Source of the DNA: Candidatus Halobonum tyrrellensis G22
GTDB taxonomy: Archaea > Halobacteriota > Halobacteria > Halobacteriales > Haloferacaceae
Direction of reading: 5' to 3'
DNA: 64,000 nucleotides
NCBI RefSeq assembly: GCF_000495475.1
Contig: NZ_ASGZ01000029.1
Location: forward strand, 72,000 to 135,999
Shown here: positions 34,127 to 43,687 of the stretch, piece after piece
Numbering within the stretch: position 1 is the first letter of the stretch
Layout of the letters: each line of letters opens with the position of its first letter
Made by a program: the position numbers and the translations under genes
The notes under the pieces: generated by a model
Database searches by the model: none
The model's input: only the letters and a program-made list of their open reading frames with translations
Told to the model about the DNA's origin: nothing

Positions 34127-34615
34127 TCAGGCTCGCCGCTCCATCACGTCGGTCACTTCCTCGACGCCCTCCGCCTCCTCCTCGCGGATCCCGCGGAGCG
34201 TGTCGAGCAGGCGGTCGCGGTCGACCGAGTAGGTCGCGTCGCTCCCCTCGACGGCCGCGATCAGGTCGTCGTAGAACTTGTACGCCGTCTCCTCGTTGCA
34301 CAGTTGGTCGTAGAGGACGCCGTCGAAGTCCTCGGGTTTGGTGTTGCCGTACTGCGCCTCCACGAGCGCCTCTATCTCGTCGAACGGGACCGACTCCGCG
34401 TCGAGTTCGGCGATCAGCGCTTCCAACTGCTCGCGGTGGTCGGCCGACTCCTCGGCCGCGTCCGCCAACAGCGCCTCCAACTCCGCGTCGAGTTCGGCGT
34501 CCATCGCCCGGTAGTGGTGGTGCGAGCGCGCTTCGACCACCTCTTCGAGCACGACCCCGATCTGGAGGAGACGGGCGAGCTGGTGGTCCGAGCCGACCCG
34601 CTGGCCGACGCTCAC
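34127..34615 (-). CDS. Ferritin-like di-iron protein
   Basis: A 162-residue four-helix protein. Candidate metal ligands appear in the order expected for a ferritin-like fold: EARSHHHY (helix 1), EESADHREQ (helix 2), NEETAYKFY (helix 3) and EEEAEGVEEV (helix 4), which give E/ExxH pairs. There is no signal peptide, so it is cytoplasmic. It may store iron or detoxify peroxide. It is first in an operon with the DtxR-type gene and divergent from the MFS transporter. Confidence 0.75.
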   Translation of the reverse strand: MSVGQRVGSDHQLARLLQIGVVLEEVVEARSHHHYRAMDAELDAELEALLADAAEESADHREQLEALIAELDAESVPFDEIEALVEAQYGNTKPEDFDGVLYDQLCNEETAYKFYDDLIAAVEGSDATYSVDRDRLLDTLRGIREEEAEGVEEVTDVMERRA

Positions 34616-34756
34616 GGCCGGACCACCCCGGAGTCGGCACCGTCGACCGGCGATACGCTACACATCGTCATCGACTCGGTGGACTGCGGCCTTAAACGGT
34701 TCCCCTCGGCGGCCGACCGGTAACCCTCAAGCCGCCCCGACGCCTACCCACGTCGG

Positions 34757-35953
34757 ATGACGCACAGCCGCGACCGGGTCGCGCTGGCGGCGGTCGTCCT
34801 CGCCGTCATGCTCGCACAGACGCTCGTCTACCCCGGCGTCGACCTGCTCGCAGACGCGCTCGGCGGCGGCGGGTTCGTGGCCTCCTCGACGCTGTTTCTC
34901 GCCGTGGAGTTCGCCGCGTTCGCGCTGTTCGCTGGCGTCTGGGGCGGCGCGAGCGACTCGCTCGGCCGGCGACGCCCGCTGATCGCCCTCGCCGCGCTCG
35001 GGGGCGCGATCGGCTACCTCGCGCTCGCGGCGCTGGGCGGCTCGCTCCCCTTCGCGGCCGCGCTCGCGCTCCGCGGCTTCCAGGGCGCCGCGACCGTCGG
35101 CGCGTTCTCGCTGGCGGTCAGCGCGCTCGCCGACCTCGGCGGCGAGAACGGCCGGAACATGGGTGCGGCCGGCATCGCCATCGGTCTCGGCACCGCGACG
35201 GGCGCGCCGCTGGGCGGACAGCTGTACGAGCTGTCCGTCTTCGCCCCGCTGTACGCCGCCGCCGGCCTGCTCGCAATCGCGGGCGTGCTCACGCTCGCCA
35301 CGCCCGACCGCGTCCCCGCCGGCGGCTCCGAGCGCGGGCTGGGTGCGATCGTCGCCGGTCTCCGCGACCGCCGCGCGCTCGCCGTCCCGTACGCGTTCGG
35401 CTTCGCCGACCGGATGACCGCCGGCTTCTTCGCGCTCGTCGGCACGCTCTACTTCCGGGAGGTGTTCGGACTCGGGCCGGGGGCGACCGGGCTGATGCTC
35501 GCCGCCTTCTTCGCGCCGTTCGCGCTGTTGCAGTACCCGTTCGGCGTGCTCTCCGACCGGGTCGGCCGGGTCGCCCCCGTCGCCGCCGGCTCGCTGACGT
35601 TCGGCGTCGTGGTGGTCGGCGTCGGTCTCGCCCCGTCGGTCCCGCTCGCGGCGGCGGCGATGGTGCTCGTCGGCGTCCTCGGCGCGCTGATGTCGCCCGC
35701 GACGATGGCGCTCGTCGTCGACATCGCGGCCGACGACGAGCGTGGCGTCGCCGTCGCCGGCTTCAACGCCGCCGGTAGTCTGGGCTTCCTCGCCGGTTCG
35801 GTCGTCGGCGGCGCCGTCCAGACCCGCTTCGGCTACCTCGCGGCGTTCGGCGTCGCCGGCGGGGTCGAGGTGCTCCTCGCGGTGGCGACGCTGCCCGCCC
35901 TCTTACGGCTGGGTCGCGCCGCCGGCCGGGCGAGCGTGTTCGGCGGCGACTGA
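34757..35953 (+). CDS. MFS transporter
   Basis: A 398-residue protein with about 12 membrane segments. It has the MFS loop 2-3 signature GGASDSLGRRRPL (residues ~70-82) and a repeat in the second half (GVLSDRVGRVAPV). The loops are only mildly charged. The substrate cannot be read; drug/proton antiport is a common role in this subgroup. It is divergent from the ferritin-like gene, so metal-related control is possible but not shown. Confidence 0.85.
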   Translation: MTHSRDRVALAAVVLAVMLAQTLVYPGVDLLADALGGGGFVASSTLFLAVEFAAFALFAGVWGGASDSLGRRRPLIALAALGGAIGYLALAALGGSLPFAAALALRGFQGAATVGAFSLAVSALADLGGENGRNMGAAGIAIGLGTATGAPLGGQLYELSVFAPLYAAAGLLAIAGVLTLATPDRVPAGGSERGLGAIVAGLRDRRALAVPYAFGFADRMTAGFFALVGTLYFREVFGLGPGATGLMLAAFFAPFALLQYPFGVLSDRVGRVAPVAAGSLTFGVVVVGVGLAPSVPLAAAAMVLVGVLGALMSPATMALVVDIAADDERGVAVAGFNAAGSLGFLAGSVVGGAVQTRFGYLAAFGVAGGVEVLLAVATLPALLRLGRAAGRASVFGGD

Positions 35954-35996
35954 GCGGGTTGCGGTCGCGGCCCGTCGCCCGCCGGTCGCCCGCCGC

Positions 35997-36482
35997 TCAC
36001 CGGCGCGCGAGCAGGTAGCCCGCGGCGGCCCCGGCGACCACCGTCCCGCCGCAGGTCACGACGAGTCCGAACGCCCCGAGCAGGAGCGGCGTCCCGACCA
36101 GCAGGAACAGGTGTTCGGCCGCCCGCGCGAGCGGCGACGACCCCGGCCCCGGGTCGAACAGGGAGCCCTCGAACGCGATCACCCCGAGTTCGAGGAGGTA
36201 GAACGGGACCGGCAGCGCCAGTAGGCCCACCAGCGCGCCCGCGGCCGCCCCCCTGCGCGGGGAGTCGGCCGCGCCGAGTCGTCCCCAGAGCGCCCACGAG
36301 ACGAGCGCGCCACCGAGGAACCCCCCGACGACGAGGAACGCCTCGGGTCCGACCGGGAGACGGTCGTCGACCGGCCCGTCGGACGCCGCGAGCAGGTACG
36401 CGAGCGCGAACAGCCCGCCGACGACGCCGAACGTCGCCGAGGGGTGTCGTCGAACGGCCGCGGGGAGCGAGTGGAGATCCAC
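35997..36482 (-). CDS. Membrane protein, four to five segments, function unknown
   Basis: A 161-residue protein with hydrophobic stretches around residues 17-33, 47-65, 82-100 and 125-155. The end AAAGYLLARR is a typical cytoplasmic anchor. No polar catalytic motif is seen. Convergent with the MFS gene. A conserved family is likely, but I do not recognise it. Confidence 0.65.
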   Translation of the reverse strand: MDLHSLPAAVRRHPSATFGVVGGLFALAYLLAASDGPVDDRLPVGPEAFLVVGGFLGGALVSWALWGRLGAADSPRRGAAAGALVGLLALPVPFYLLELGVIAFEGSLFDPGPGSSPLARAAEHLFLLVGTPLLLGAFGLVVTCGGTVVAGAAAGYLLARR

Positions 36483-36616
36483 GCCGGATATCGGTCGCTA
36501 CGACGTATGAGCGCACCGCTCGCCGGAGTCGGCTCGACGGCGAGCGACGGCGAGAACGTGGGAGGGGAAGCCGGAAGACGGGAAGAACGTCGAGAGAGAG
36601 GTGACCGGGCGGCCGT

Positions 36617-37876
36617 TCAGTGGAGCCGTCGGGTGATCAGGTCGCTGATGTCCTCGCGGAGTTCGTCGACTTCGACCTCCTCGAGGACGGGGACGAAGAA
36701 CCCCTCGACGAGCATGTTGCGCGCGGTGCGCTCGGGGATGGTTCGGGAGGTCATGTAGAAGAGGTCCTCCCGGTCGACCTGCCCCACGGTCGCCGAGTGG
36801 GACGCCTCGGTGTCGTGGTTGTTGATGATCAGCTTCGGGGAGGCGTCGGCCTCCGACTCGTCGCTCAACATCAGGGTGTTCTCGCGCTGGTAGCTGGAGG
36901 TGTCCCACGCCTCGCGGCCGACGTCCTGGACGCCCTCGTAGACGGAGCGGGCGTGGTCGTCGAGGACCCCCCGCGTGACGAGGTCGGCGGTGGTGTGTTC
37001 GGCGTTGTGCCACACCCGCGCGTTCACGTCGAAGTGCTGGTCGTTGTGGCCGAAGAACGCGCCGACGATCTTCGTCTCCGAGGAGTCGCCGTTCAGTTCC
37101 GTCTCGATGTCCGAGCGGGTGAGCCGCGAGCCGAGGTTCCCCTCGACCCAGTTGATCGTCGAGTAGGTGTCGGCGTCGCCGCGCTTCAGCGTGTACGTGT
37201 ACGACTCCTCGTCGAGGTTCTGCAGGGAGCCGTACTGGACGTACGAGTTCTCGCCGGCGTCGACCTCAACGAGGTTGCTGAAGTAGCGCTCGGTCCCCAG
37301 GTCCTGGTCGGCGCTCTCGCCCGCCTCGCGGGGGGTCTCGGAGAGACCGGCGCCCGTGTCGATCCGTTCGAGGATCGTCACCGAGGCGTTCTCCTCGGTC
37401 ACGACCAGCGTGTGGCTGAACAGCGACCGGGAGTTGATCTCCGCGCGGACCTTCACGTCCTCGGCGTCGACGCCCTCCGGGACGTAGACGAACGTCCCCG
37501 TGGTGAACAGCGCCGTCGACAGCGCCGTCAGGTAGTTCGTCTCGGGGTCGGTGACCGAGCCGAACCGCTCCTCCAGCAGGTCGCCGTACTCGGCGAGCGC
37601 CTCCGTGAACGGGAGCACCTCGACCCCCTCGGCGTCGGGGACGACGCGTTCGGTCTCGTCCTCCTGGGTCAGCGGGTCGACCAGCGTCTCGAAGTCGAGG
37701 TCCTCGAGGTTGGTCCACCGCCGGCCCGGCGTCTCGATCACGTCGGGCATCTCCAGGTCTTCGAGCGCGCGGAACGCCGACAGCCGGCGTTCGAGGAGCC
37801 ACTCCGGCTCCTCGCGCTCCTCGGAGATGGTGTGGATCGTGTCCTCCGAGAGGCTGAGTGGTACCTGCGTGCTCAT
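36617..37876 (-). CDS. sufD: Fe-S cluster assembly protein SufD
   Basis: A 419-residue SufB/SufD-family beta-helix protein. The N-terminus (EEPEWLLERRLSAFRAL) and the C-terminal block (NNHDTEASHSATVGQVDRED) are hallmarks of the family. SufD pairs with SufB on the SufC ATPase to build and hand over Fe-S clusters. Its start is one base after the sufB stop on the same strand, giving the order sufC-sufB-sufD. Confidence 0.9.
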   Translation of the reverse strand: MSTQVPLSLSEDTIHTISEEREEPEWLLERRLSAFRALEDLEMPDVIETPGRRWTNLEDLDFETLVDPLTQEDETERVVPDAEGVEVLPFTEALAEYGDLLEERFGSVTDPETNYLTALSTALFTTGTFVYVPEGVDAEDVKVRAEINSRSLFSHTLVVTEENASVTILERIDTGAGLSETPREAGESADQDLGTERYFSNLVEVDAGENSYVQYGSLQNLDEESYTYTLKRGDADTYSTINWVEGNLGSRLTRSDIETELNGDSSETKIVGAFFGHNDQHFDVNARVWHNAEHTTADLVTRGVLDDHARSVYEGVQDVGREAWDTSSYQRENTLMLSDESEADASPKLIINNHDTEASHSATVGQVDREDLFYMTSRTIPERTARNMLVEGFFVPVLEEVEVDELREDISDLITRRLH

Positions 37877-39307
37877 CTACCCGAGCGAGCCCTCCATCTC
37901 CAGTTCGACGAGGCGGTTCAGTTCGACCGCGTACTCGATCGGGAGCTCCTCCGTGATCGGCTCGATGAACCCGGAGACGATCATCTGCTTGGCGTCGTCG
38001 TCGTCGAGCCCCCGCGACTGGAGGTAGAACACGTCCTCGTCGCCGATCTTCCCGACGGTCGCCTCGTGGGCGACGTCCACCGTCGACTCGTTGATCTCCA
38101 TGTACGGCATCGTGTCGGAGGTGGACTCGTTGTCGAACATCAGCGCGTCACACTCCACCGAGGTGGAGGAGTTGGTCGCGCCGTCGGCGATGTGGACCAG
38201 GCCGCGGTAGTTGGTCCGCCCGCCGTCCTTGCTGATCGACTTCGACTCGATCGTCGACTTCGTGTTCGGGGCGTTGTGGTACACCTTCGCGCCGGTGTCG
38301 ATGTCCTGCCCCTCGCCGGCGAACGCGATCGTGATGTGGTTGTCGGAGGCGCCGCGGCCCTTCAGGATGGTCGAGGGGTACAGCATCGTCGCCTTCGACC
38401 CCATCGACCCCGAGATCCACTCCATGCGGCCGCCCTTCTCGACGAGCGCGCGCTTGGTGTTGAGGTTGTACGTGTTCTTCGACCAGTTCTGGACCGTCGA
38501 GTACTGGACGTGCGCGTCGTCGCCGACGAACACCTCGACGCCGCCCGAGTGGAGGTTGAACGCGGAGTACTTCGGGGCGGAACAGCCCTCGATGTAGTGG
38601 ACCTCGCTCCCCTCCTCGGCGATGATGAGCGTGTGCTCGAACTGGCCCATCCCCTCGGAGTTCATCCGGAAGTACGCCTGGACCGGCATCTCCACGGTCA
38701 CGTCCTCGGGGACGTACACGAACGACCCGCCCGACCAGATCGCGCCGTGGAGCGCGGCGAACTTGTTGTCGCTCGGGGGGACACAGGTCGTCATGAAGTG
38801 CTCTTTGACGAGCTCCTCGTGCTCCTGGACGGCCTCGTCCATGTTACAGAAGACGACGCCCTTCTCCTCCCACCGCTCCTGCATGTTCTGGTAGACGACC
38901 TCCGACTCGTACTGCGCGCCGACGCCGGAGAGCGCGTTCTTCTCGGCCTCCGGGATGCCGAGTTTGTCGAAGGTGTCCTTGATGTCGTCGGGGAGTTCGG
39001 TCCAGTCGTCGACGCCGCCGCGGGTCTCGACGTCCGGCCGGATGTACGGGACGATCTCGTCGATGTCGACCTCGCTGAGGTCGGGCTGCCCCGGCCAGTC
39101 GGTCGGCATCGGCATCGCGTGGTACTGTTCGAGCGCGCGGAGGCGGCGCTCGAGCATCCACTCCGGTTCGTCCTTGTCCTCGGAGATGGCGCGAACCGTC
39201 TCCTCGGTCAGTCCCTTCTCCGAGCGGAACGCCGACTTCTCGTCCTTCTTGAAGTCGAAGCGGTCCTCGGTGTCGGTCTCTTTGAGGTGGTCTTGATCGG
39301 AACTCAT
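37877..39307 (-). CDS. sufB: Fe-S cluster assembly scaffold SufB
   Basis: A 476-residue scaffold protein. Family features: EPEWMLERRLRALEQY (~50), GCSAPKYSAFNLHSG with a conserved Cys (~240), and HEATVGKIGDEDVFYLQSRG (~415). The Cys and the later Glu/His residues form the cluster-binding interface in the SufBC2D complex. Middle gene of the suf operon, 35 bases after sufC. Confidence 0.93.
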   Translation of the reverse strand: MSSDQDHLKETDTEDRFDFKKDEKSAFRSEKGLTEETVRAISEDKDEPEWMLERRLRALEQYHAMPMPTDWPGQPDLSEVDIDEIVPYIRPDVETRGGVDDWTELPDDIKDTFDKLGIPEAEKNALSGVGAQYESEVVYQNMQERWEEKGVVFCNMDEAVQEHEELVKEHFMTTCVPPSDNKFAALHGAIWSGGSFVYVPEDVTVEMPVQAYFRMNSEGMGQFEHTLIIAEEGSEVHYIEGCSAPKYSAFNLHSGGVEVFVGDDAHVQYSTVQNWSKNTYNLNTKRALVEKGGRMEWISGSMGSKATMLYPSTILKGRGASDNHITIAFAGEGQDIDTGAKVYHNAPNTKSTIESKSISKDGGRTNYRGLVHIADGATNSSTSVECDALMFDNESTSDTMPYMEINESTVDVAHEATVGKIGDEDVFYLQSRGLDDDDAKQMIVSGFIEPITEELPIEYAVELNRLVELEMEGSLG

Positions 39308-39342
39308 TGGTTGATCTCGTGTAGCTTGCCGCTCTGTCCTTA

Positions 39343-40260
39343 TCAGGCTGTCCCGTACGCTTCCTCGCGCACCCAGTCGTACCCCTCGTCCTCCAACTGC
39401 TCTGCGAGTTCGGCACCGCCGCTCTTGGCGATCTCGCCGTCGAGCATGACGTGGACGCGGTCGGGTTCGACGTACTCGAGGATGCGCTGGTAGTGGGTGA
39501 TCTGGAGGATGCCCGTCCCCTGCTCGTCGCGGAGGCGGTTGATCCCCTTCGAGACGTCCTGGAGGCGGTCGATGTCCAGCCCGGAGTCGATCTCGTCGAG
39601 CACCGCGATCGACGGCTCGAGGATCGCGGCCTGGAGCACCTCGTTCTGCTTCTTCTCGCCGCCCGAGAAGCCCGCGTTGAGATATCGCGAGGCGAACTCC
39701 TCGTCCATGTCGAGCAGTTCCATCTTCTCCTTCAGTAGCTGCTGGAACTCGGCGACGCCGACGTCGCCCTCGTCGATGTTACCCTCCATCGGCGACGTGT
39801 CGTAGCCGGCGTCCTCCTCCTCTCCTTCCGTCTCGTCGTCCTCGTCGTCTTCGAACAGTTCCTCGCGCTCTTCGAGTTTGGCGTTGAGCGCCTGCCGGAG
39901 GAAGTTGGTCATCGTGACGCCCTCGATCTCGGCGGGGTACTGGAACGCGAGGAAGATGCCGAGCGCCGCGCGCTCGTTCGGTTCCAAGTCGAGCAGGTCC
40001 CAGCTGTAGTCGTCGTCGTCGAGGTCCGCGTCGATGTCCGCCAGATCCTCGTCGTCGAGGTGGAGCAGGACCTCCCCGCTCGTCACCTCGTACGCCGGGT
40101 GGCCCGCGATCACCTTCGCGGTCGTCGACTTCCCCGACCCGTTCGGACCCATCAGTGCGTGGATCTCACCGCTGTTGACTTCCAAGTCCACGCCCCGCAG
40201 GATCTCCTCGCCCGTCTCTGCGACCCGCGCTTCGAGGCCGCTGAGTTCCAGTGTTGCCAT
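39343..40260 (-). CDS. sufC: Fe-S cluster assembly ATPase SufC
   Basis: A 305-residue ABC ATPase with Walker A GPNGSGKST (~37), signature FSGGEKKQNEV and Walker B IAVLDEIDSGLD. A very acidic insertion (DDEDDETEGEEEDAG, ~150-165) between Walker A and the signature is an adaptation seen in haloarchaeal SufC. ATG 40260 (MATLELSG) is chosen; the upstream in-frame sequence is not acidic and not conserved. First gene of the suf operon. A TATA-like AATATTT lies about 90 bases upstream. Confidence 0.93.
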   Translation of the reverse strand: MATLELSGLEARVAETGEEILRGVDLEVNSGEIHALMGPNGSGKSTTAKVIAGHPAYEVTSGEVLLHLDDEDLADIDADLDDDDYSWDLLDLEPNERAALGIFLAFQYPAEIEGVTMTNFLRQALNAKLEEREELFEDDEDDETEGEEEDAGYDTSPMEGNIDEGDVGVAEFQQLLKEKMELLDMDEEFASRYLNAGFSGGEKKQNEVLQAAILEPSIAVLDEIDSGLDIDRLQDVSKGINRLRDEQGTGILQITHYQRILEYVEPDRVHVMLDGEIAKSGGAELAEQLEDEGYDWVREEAYGTA

Positions 40261-40380
40261 TGTCGTGAATCTCCTCGTGGTCGAACGGAGGGCAGTTTCG
40301 CGGTTAATGGTTTCGCATCCGGCCCCCGTGCGGTCGGGTCTCACGAAATATTCTTCCGGGATCGAAAACTCGGTCGCGGA

Positions 40381-43137
40381 TTACATGAAGCTGCCGAGGC
40401 CGGTCTGCTCTTGGCCGGTCTTGACCTCGTCCCACGAGATGTCGAGCGCCTCGATGACGCGGGCGATCGGTCCCTTCAGCGTCTTGTCGAGCATCTTGTC
40501 CCAGTCCACCTCGAACTCCTCGGGCACCTCGTCGGCGTACTCGAAGCAGATCACGTCGGGGTCGCGCTTGAACTCGCCGTACAACGGGTCCGTCTGGGGG
40601 TCGAACCCCTCGTCGGTCTCCATCCGGTCGAAGAAGTCCGGGTGGACCTTCGAGAGGTAGAGCCGCTTCGGCTTCGACCCCCGCTGGAAGTTCGTCCCCA
40701 ACAGGAGGTTGGCGTACTTCGCGCCGCGGACCTGCGCGGTGTCGGTGTCGTAGCTATCCAGTCGCTTGCCGATGCCGCCGGGGATCCCGATCTCGTCGAG
40801 GCCGACGTCGCCGCCGGTGAACCGTTCGATCTCGTCGTGGACGTACTCCTTGACACGGTCGGTGTCCTCCCCGGTGACGATCATCTCGATCACCTCGCGT
40901 TGGACCCGTTTGGTGACCGCCGCGATGTCCGAGCGCTTGTACTCGAAGCCGGTGATGTCGATGTCGTCGACGTCTTTCCCCTCCTTCCAGATGATGTGAC
41001 CGGCGTAGCGCTTCTTCTTGCCTGCTTGGAAGAACCGTCGGTACAGCTTCTCGAACTCGATCTGGAAGCGGTGCTCGTGGGCGTCGAGTTCCTCGCACGC
41101 GAAGTCGTCGTACCGGCCGTTGATGTGCTCCTCGATGGCGAACGACTGCTCGATGGCGTCCGCCTTCGAGATATCGGGTCCGAGCGCGAGCATGACGCTG
41201 TCGGTATCCCCGTACGTCACTTCGTGGTCGATCTCGGCGGCGGCCTCCTCGGTGAACTCGATCACGCGCCGCCCCATCGCGGTGATCGCGGCGGCGTTCT
41301 CCTTGTCGTACAGCCGGAAGCGGTCCCAGCCGGAGACGCCGTACAGCGAGTTCATGATCACCTTCACCGACGCCTGCTGGCGGTCGTACTGCTCGTAGGC
41401 GTCCGAGTCGGGGGCGTGTTCGTCGCGCGCGCCCTTCAGCCGCTCGCGCTCGGTCAGCAGTTCGTCCACCATCTCGCGCATCATCCCGTCGGGCTCCTTC
41501 CGGAAGCGGGTGCCGTTGGGCGCGCGGTACGTCTCCCCGTCGTACGCCTCGGGGTCGTCGACGATCGTCTCGGGGGAGGCGTTGATCGTCACCATACACA
41601 TCGGGTACAGCGACTTGAGGTCGAGCACCGAGACGTTCTCCTCGACGCCCGTGATCGGTTCGAAGACGGCGCCGCCCTCGAACTCCTCGCCCTCCTGTTG
41701 GCCCTTCGTCGGCAGGACGAACTGCCCGTACGCGTTGTGGAGGACGTACATGTCGACCGCGTCGCCGGGCGTGGGTGCGTCCTCCAGTTGACAGCCGACG
41801 AACCGGCGCGCGTCGTCCCAGAACGCCACCACCGCCTGCTTGCGGTCGATCTCGACGCAGATCTCCACGTCGCGGAGGTTGTACTCCAGCAGTCGTTCGG
41901 GGTCCGTCTCCCAGAGGTCGCCGATGTCGCCCGCGTACCGCTCCTTGCCCGCGTCGAGTTCGAGTTCCCCCACCGCGTCCAGCCGGTACGACTCCAGTTC
42001 GGTGAACTGCGTCCGCTGGTAGGCGTACAGCAGGTCGAAGACGACGCGGCCCTTCACGTCCGGGCCGCCCCACCCCGAGCGCCACGTCTCGTCGACCCGC
42101 GACAGACGGTCGGGCGAGAGGTCGTACTCGCTGGTCGGGTCGAGTTCCTCCATCCGGTCGAGGAGGTACGGCGCGTCGAAGTCCTCGAAGTTCCACCCCG
42201 TGAGCACGTCCGGGTCCGTCTCGCCGAGGTAGCCGACGAAGTCGTCGAGCATCGCGTCCTCCGCCTCGAACGTCCGGACGGCGACGTCGGGTCCCTCGCG
42301 GAACGGCTCGTAGCCGTCGAGGACGGCGGGCGCGGCGGCGTCGCCGTCGGGCGCGTCGTACAGCCAGGCGACGTACTCGTCGCGGTAGGAGTCGTGAGCG
42401 GTGAGACAGACCACCGGCTCCTCGCCGTCCTCGGGGAACCCGTTGCGGTCGTCCACCTCGATGTCGAACGTGTTGACCCGGAGCGACGCGCTCACGTCCG
42501 CGGGTTCGAGGTGGGTGGGCAGCACCTGCAGGTCGCCGTCGCCCTCGCCGTCGAGGCGTCGCTCCTCCACGCGGACGCCCGCAGTGATGCCGTGGTCGAT
42601 CAGGAACCGGTTGGGGAACAGGATGTCCGCCTCGTACGTCCGCTCGAAGTCGTCGCGGATCTGACCGACGTCCCGCGGCGTGCGCGCGACCACCTTCGTC
42701 ACCGGCGTCCCCCGGATGCTCCCGAACGGCTCCGCGTCCTCGTCGCCGCGCGGCCGCTCGCGGGTGTCGAGCACCACGTCGTACTCCTCGACCAGGTCCC
42801 GGCCCTCCACGTCCGCGGTGGGGACGTAGAAGTACGGCTCCGTCCCGACGACGCGGACGTGCTCCACCTCGTCGTCGCGCGTGCGCCCGAACACGTGGAC
42901 GACGGGGTACTCGGAGGCGCCGCTCCCCTCGACGGTGTAGTCGACGGCGGTCACCATCAGCTCCACCGTCCCCGTGGCGTCGGGCACCTGCATCTCCTCG
43001 GCGTCGACGACGCCCGCGACGTGTCTGTCGTCGCCGGCGACGTACGACGCCTCCGCCTCGGGTCGATCGGCGGTCGCGCCGTCGTCGTCGGCCGCGTCCC
43101 CCTCCCAGCCGTCGAGGGAGGCCTGCGACTCAGTCAT
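40381..43137 (-). CDS. polB: Family-B replicative DNA polymerase
   Basis: A 918-residue DNA polymerase with 3'-5' exonuclease. Exo I is NTFDIEVDDR (~218) and Exo II is TGWNFEDFDAPYLLDR. Polymerase region A is DLKSLYPMCM (~505), B is NSLYGVSGW (~605) and C is YGDTDSVM (~645). All three sites that carry inteins in many haloarchaea are uninterrupted, so this allele is intein-free. The acidic N-terminal domain of ~110 residues is usual. It is monocistronic, with a divergent small gene at 43268. Confidence 0.94.
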   Translation of the reverse strand: MTESQASLDGWEGDAADDDGATADRPEAEASYVAGDDRHVAGVVDAEEMQVPDATGTVELMVTAVDYTVEGSGASEYPVVHVFGRTRDDEVEHVRVVGTEPYFYVPTADVEGRDLVEEYDVVLDTRERPRGDEDAEPFGSIRGTPVTKVVARTPRDVGQIRDDFERTYEADILFPNRFLIDHGITAGVRVEERRLDGEGDGDLQVLPTHLEPADVSASLRVNTFDIEVDDRNGFPEDGEEPVVCLTAHDSYRDEYVAWLYDAPDGDAAAPAVLDGYEPFREGPDVAVRTFEAEDAMLDDFVGYLGETDPDVLTGWNFEDFDAPYLLDRMEELDPTSEYDLSPDRLSRVDETWRSGWGGPDVKGRVVFDLLYAYQRTQFTELESYRLDAVGELELDAGKERYAGDIGDLWETDPERLLEYNLRDVEICVEIDRKQAVVAFWDDARRFVGCQLEDAPTPGDAVDMYVLHNAYGQFVLPTKGQQEGEEFEGGAVFEPITGVEENVSVLDLKSLYPMCMVTINASPETIVDDPEAYDGETYRAPNGTRFRKEPDGMMREMVDELLTERERLKGARDEHAPDSDAYEQYDRQQASVKVIMNSLYGVSGWDRFRLYDKENAAAITAMGRRVIEFTEEAAAEIDHEVTYGDTDSVMLALGPDISKADAIEQSFAIEEHINGRYDDFACEELDAHEHRFQIEFEKLYRRFFQAGKKKRYAGHIIWKEGKDVDDIDITGFEYKRSDIAAVTKRVQREVIEMIVTGEDTDRVKEYVHDEIERFTGGDVGLDEIGIPGGIGKRLDSYDTDTAQVRGAKYANLLLGTNFQRGSKPKRLYLSKVHPDFFDRMETDEGFDPQTDPLYGEFKRDPDVICFEYADEVPEEFEVDWDKMLDKTLKGPIARVIEALDISWDEVKTGQEQTGLGSFM

Positions 43138-43233
43138 TGGCCACGGCTTCGCCGTTCACGGCTAAAAACCCCGCCCTTCCGCCCGCTGGCCGCCCCACGG
43201 CGGCGGGGCGGCGACCATCGCCCCGACGGAAAG

Positions 43234-43267
43234 GCATATATCGTGCCATACGGTACCACGTGTTACC
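43234..43267 (+). promoter_or_regulatory. Promoter with near-palindromic operator-like site
   Basis: A TATA-like GCATATATC (43234-43242) lies 26-34 bases before ATG 43268. Directly before the ATG is GGTACCACGTGTTACC (43252-43267), an inverted repeat with seven of eight arm bases matching around CACGTG. A dimeric regulator bound there would block the start of transcription. Confidence 0.45.
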
Positions 43268-43444
43268 ATGACCCACCCATCCGATCTCTCCTGGGACGGG
43301 ACGGACACCGCCGAGCGCTCCGACGAGGCCGTCGAGACGGTCGAATCGTACGAAGACGAGGGCCGGGTCGTTCTCTACGACGCGGAGAACCCCCTCGCGT
43401 GGGTCGAAGCCGACGGCGCGGTGCCCGTCACCGACATCTCCTGA
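43268..43444 (+). CDS. Small conserved haloarchaeal protein (58 residues)
   Basis: ATG 43268 opens MTHPSDLSWDGTDTAERSDE, followed by VVLYDAENPLAWVEADGAVP, and stops at 43442-43444. It is acidic, without membrane segment, and has two predicted beta strands at the end. I recall homologues (a DUF in the 7300 series) across haloarchaea but cannot confirm the name. The well-placed promoter and host-like composition support it. Divergent from polB. Confidence 0.68.
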   Translation: MTHPSDLSWDGTDTAERSDEAVETVESYEDEGRVVLYDAENPLAWVEADGAVPVTDIS

Positions 43445-43687
43445 CGACTCGCTTCTCCGCCGTTCGTCGTTCCCGGGCCGGCGCGTCGCCGCCCACGGTC
43501 GCGACCGGTTCTCGTCCGACGGCTCCCGTTCGGGAGGCGAGAGGCGGACCGGGTCACCCCGCCTGACGCCGGCGAGCGGCGGGCGCGCAGATTCGTCGGC
43601 AAGTCGGCACGTCGACGGACCGGTGGTGCTCCCGGGTGAGCGCCCCATCGAGGAACCCTTTTCACCCCGATCGTCGTACCCGCAGGT

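Noticed and set aside
36620-39493. A plus-strand frame of more than 900 codons opposite sufD and sufB
   Set aside because: Same effect of antisense codon bias; suf genes are complete and overlap it fully.
40060-43566. A plus-strand frame of more than 1100 codons opposite DNA polymerase B
   Set aside because: High G+C codon bias leaves the antisense frame open; no domain is visible and the polymerase motifs on the other strand are unmistakable.
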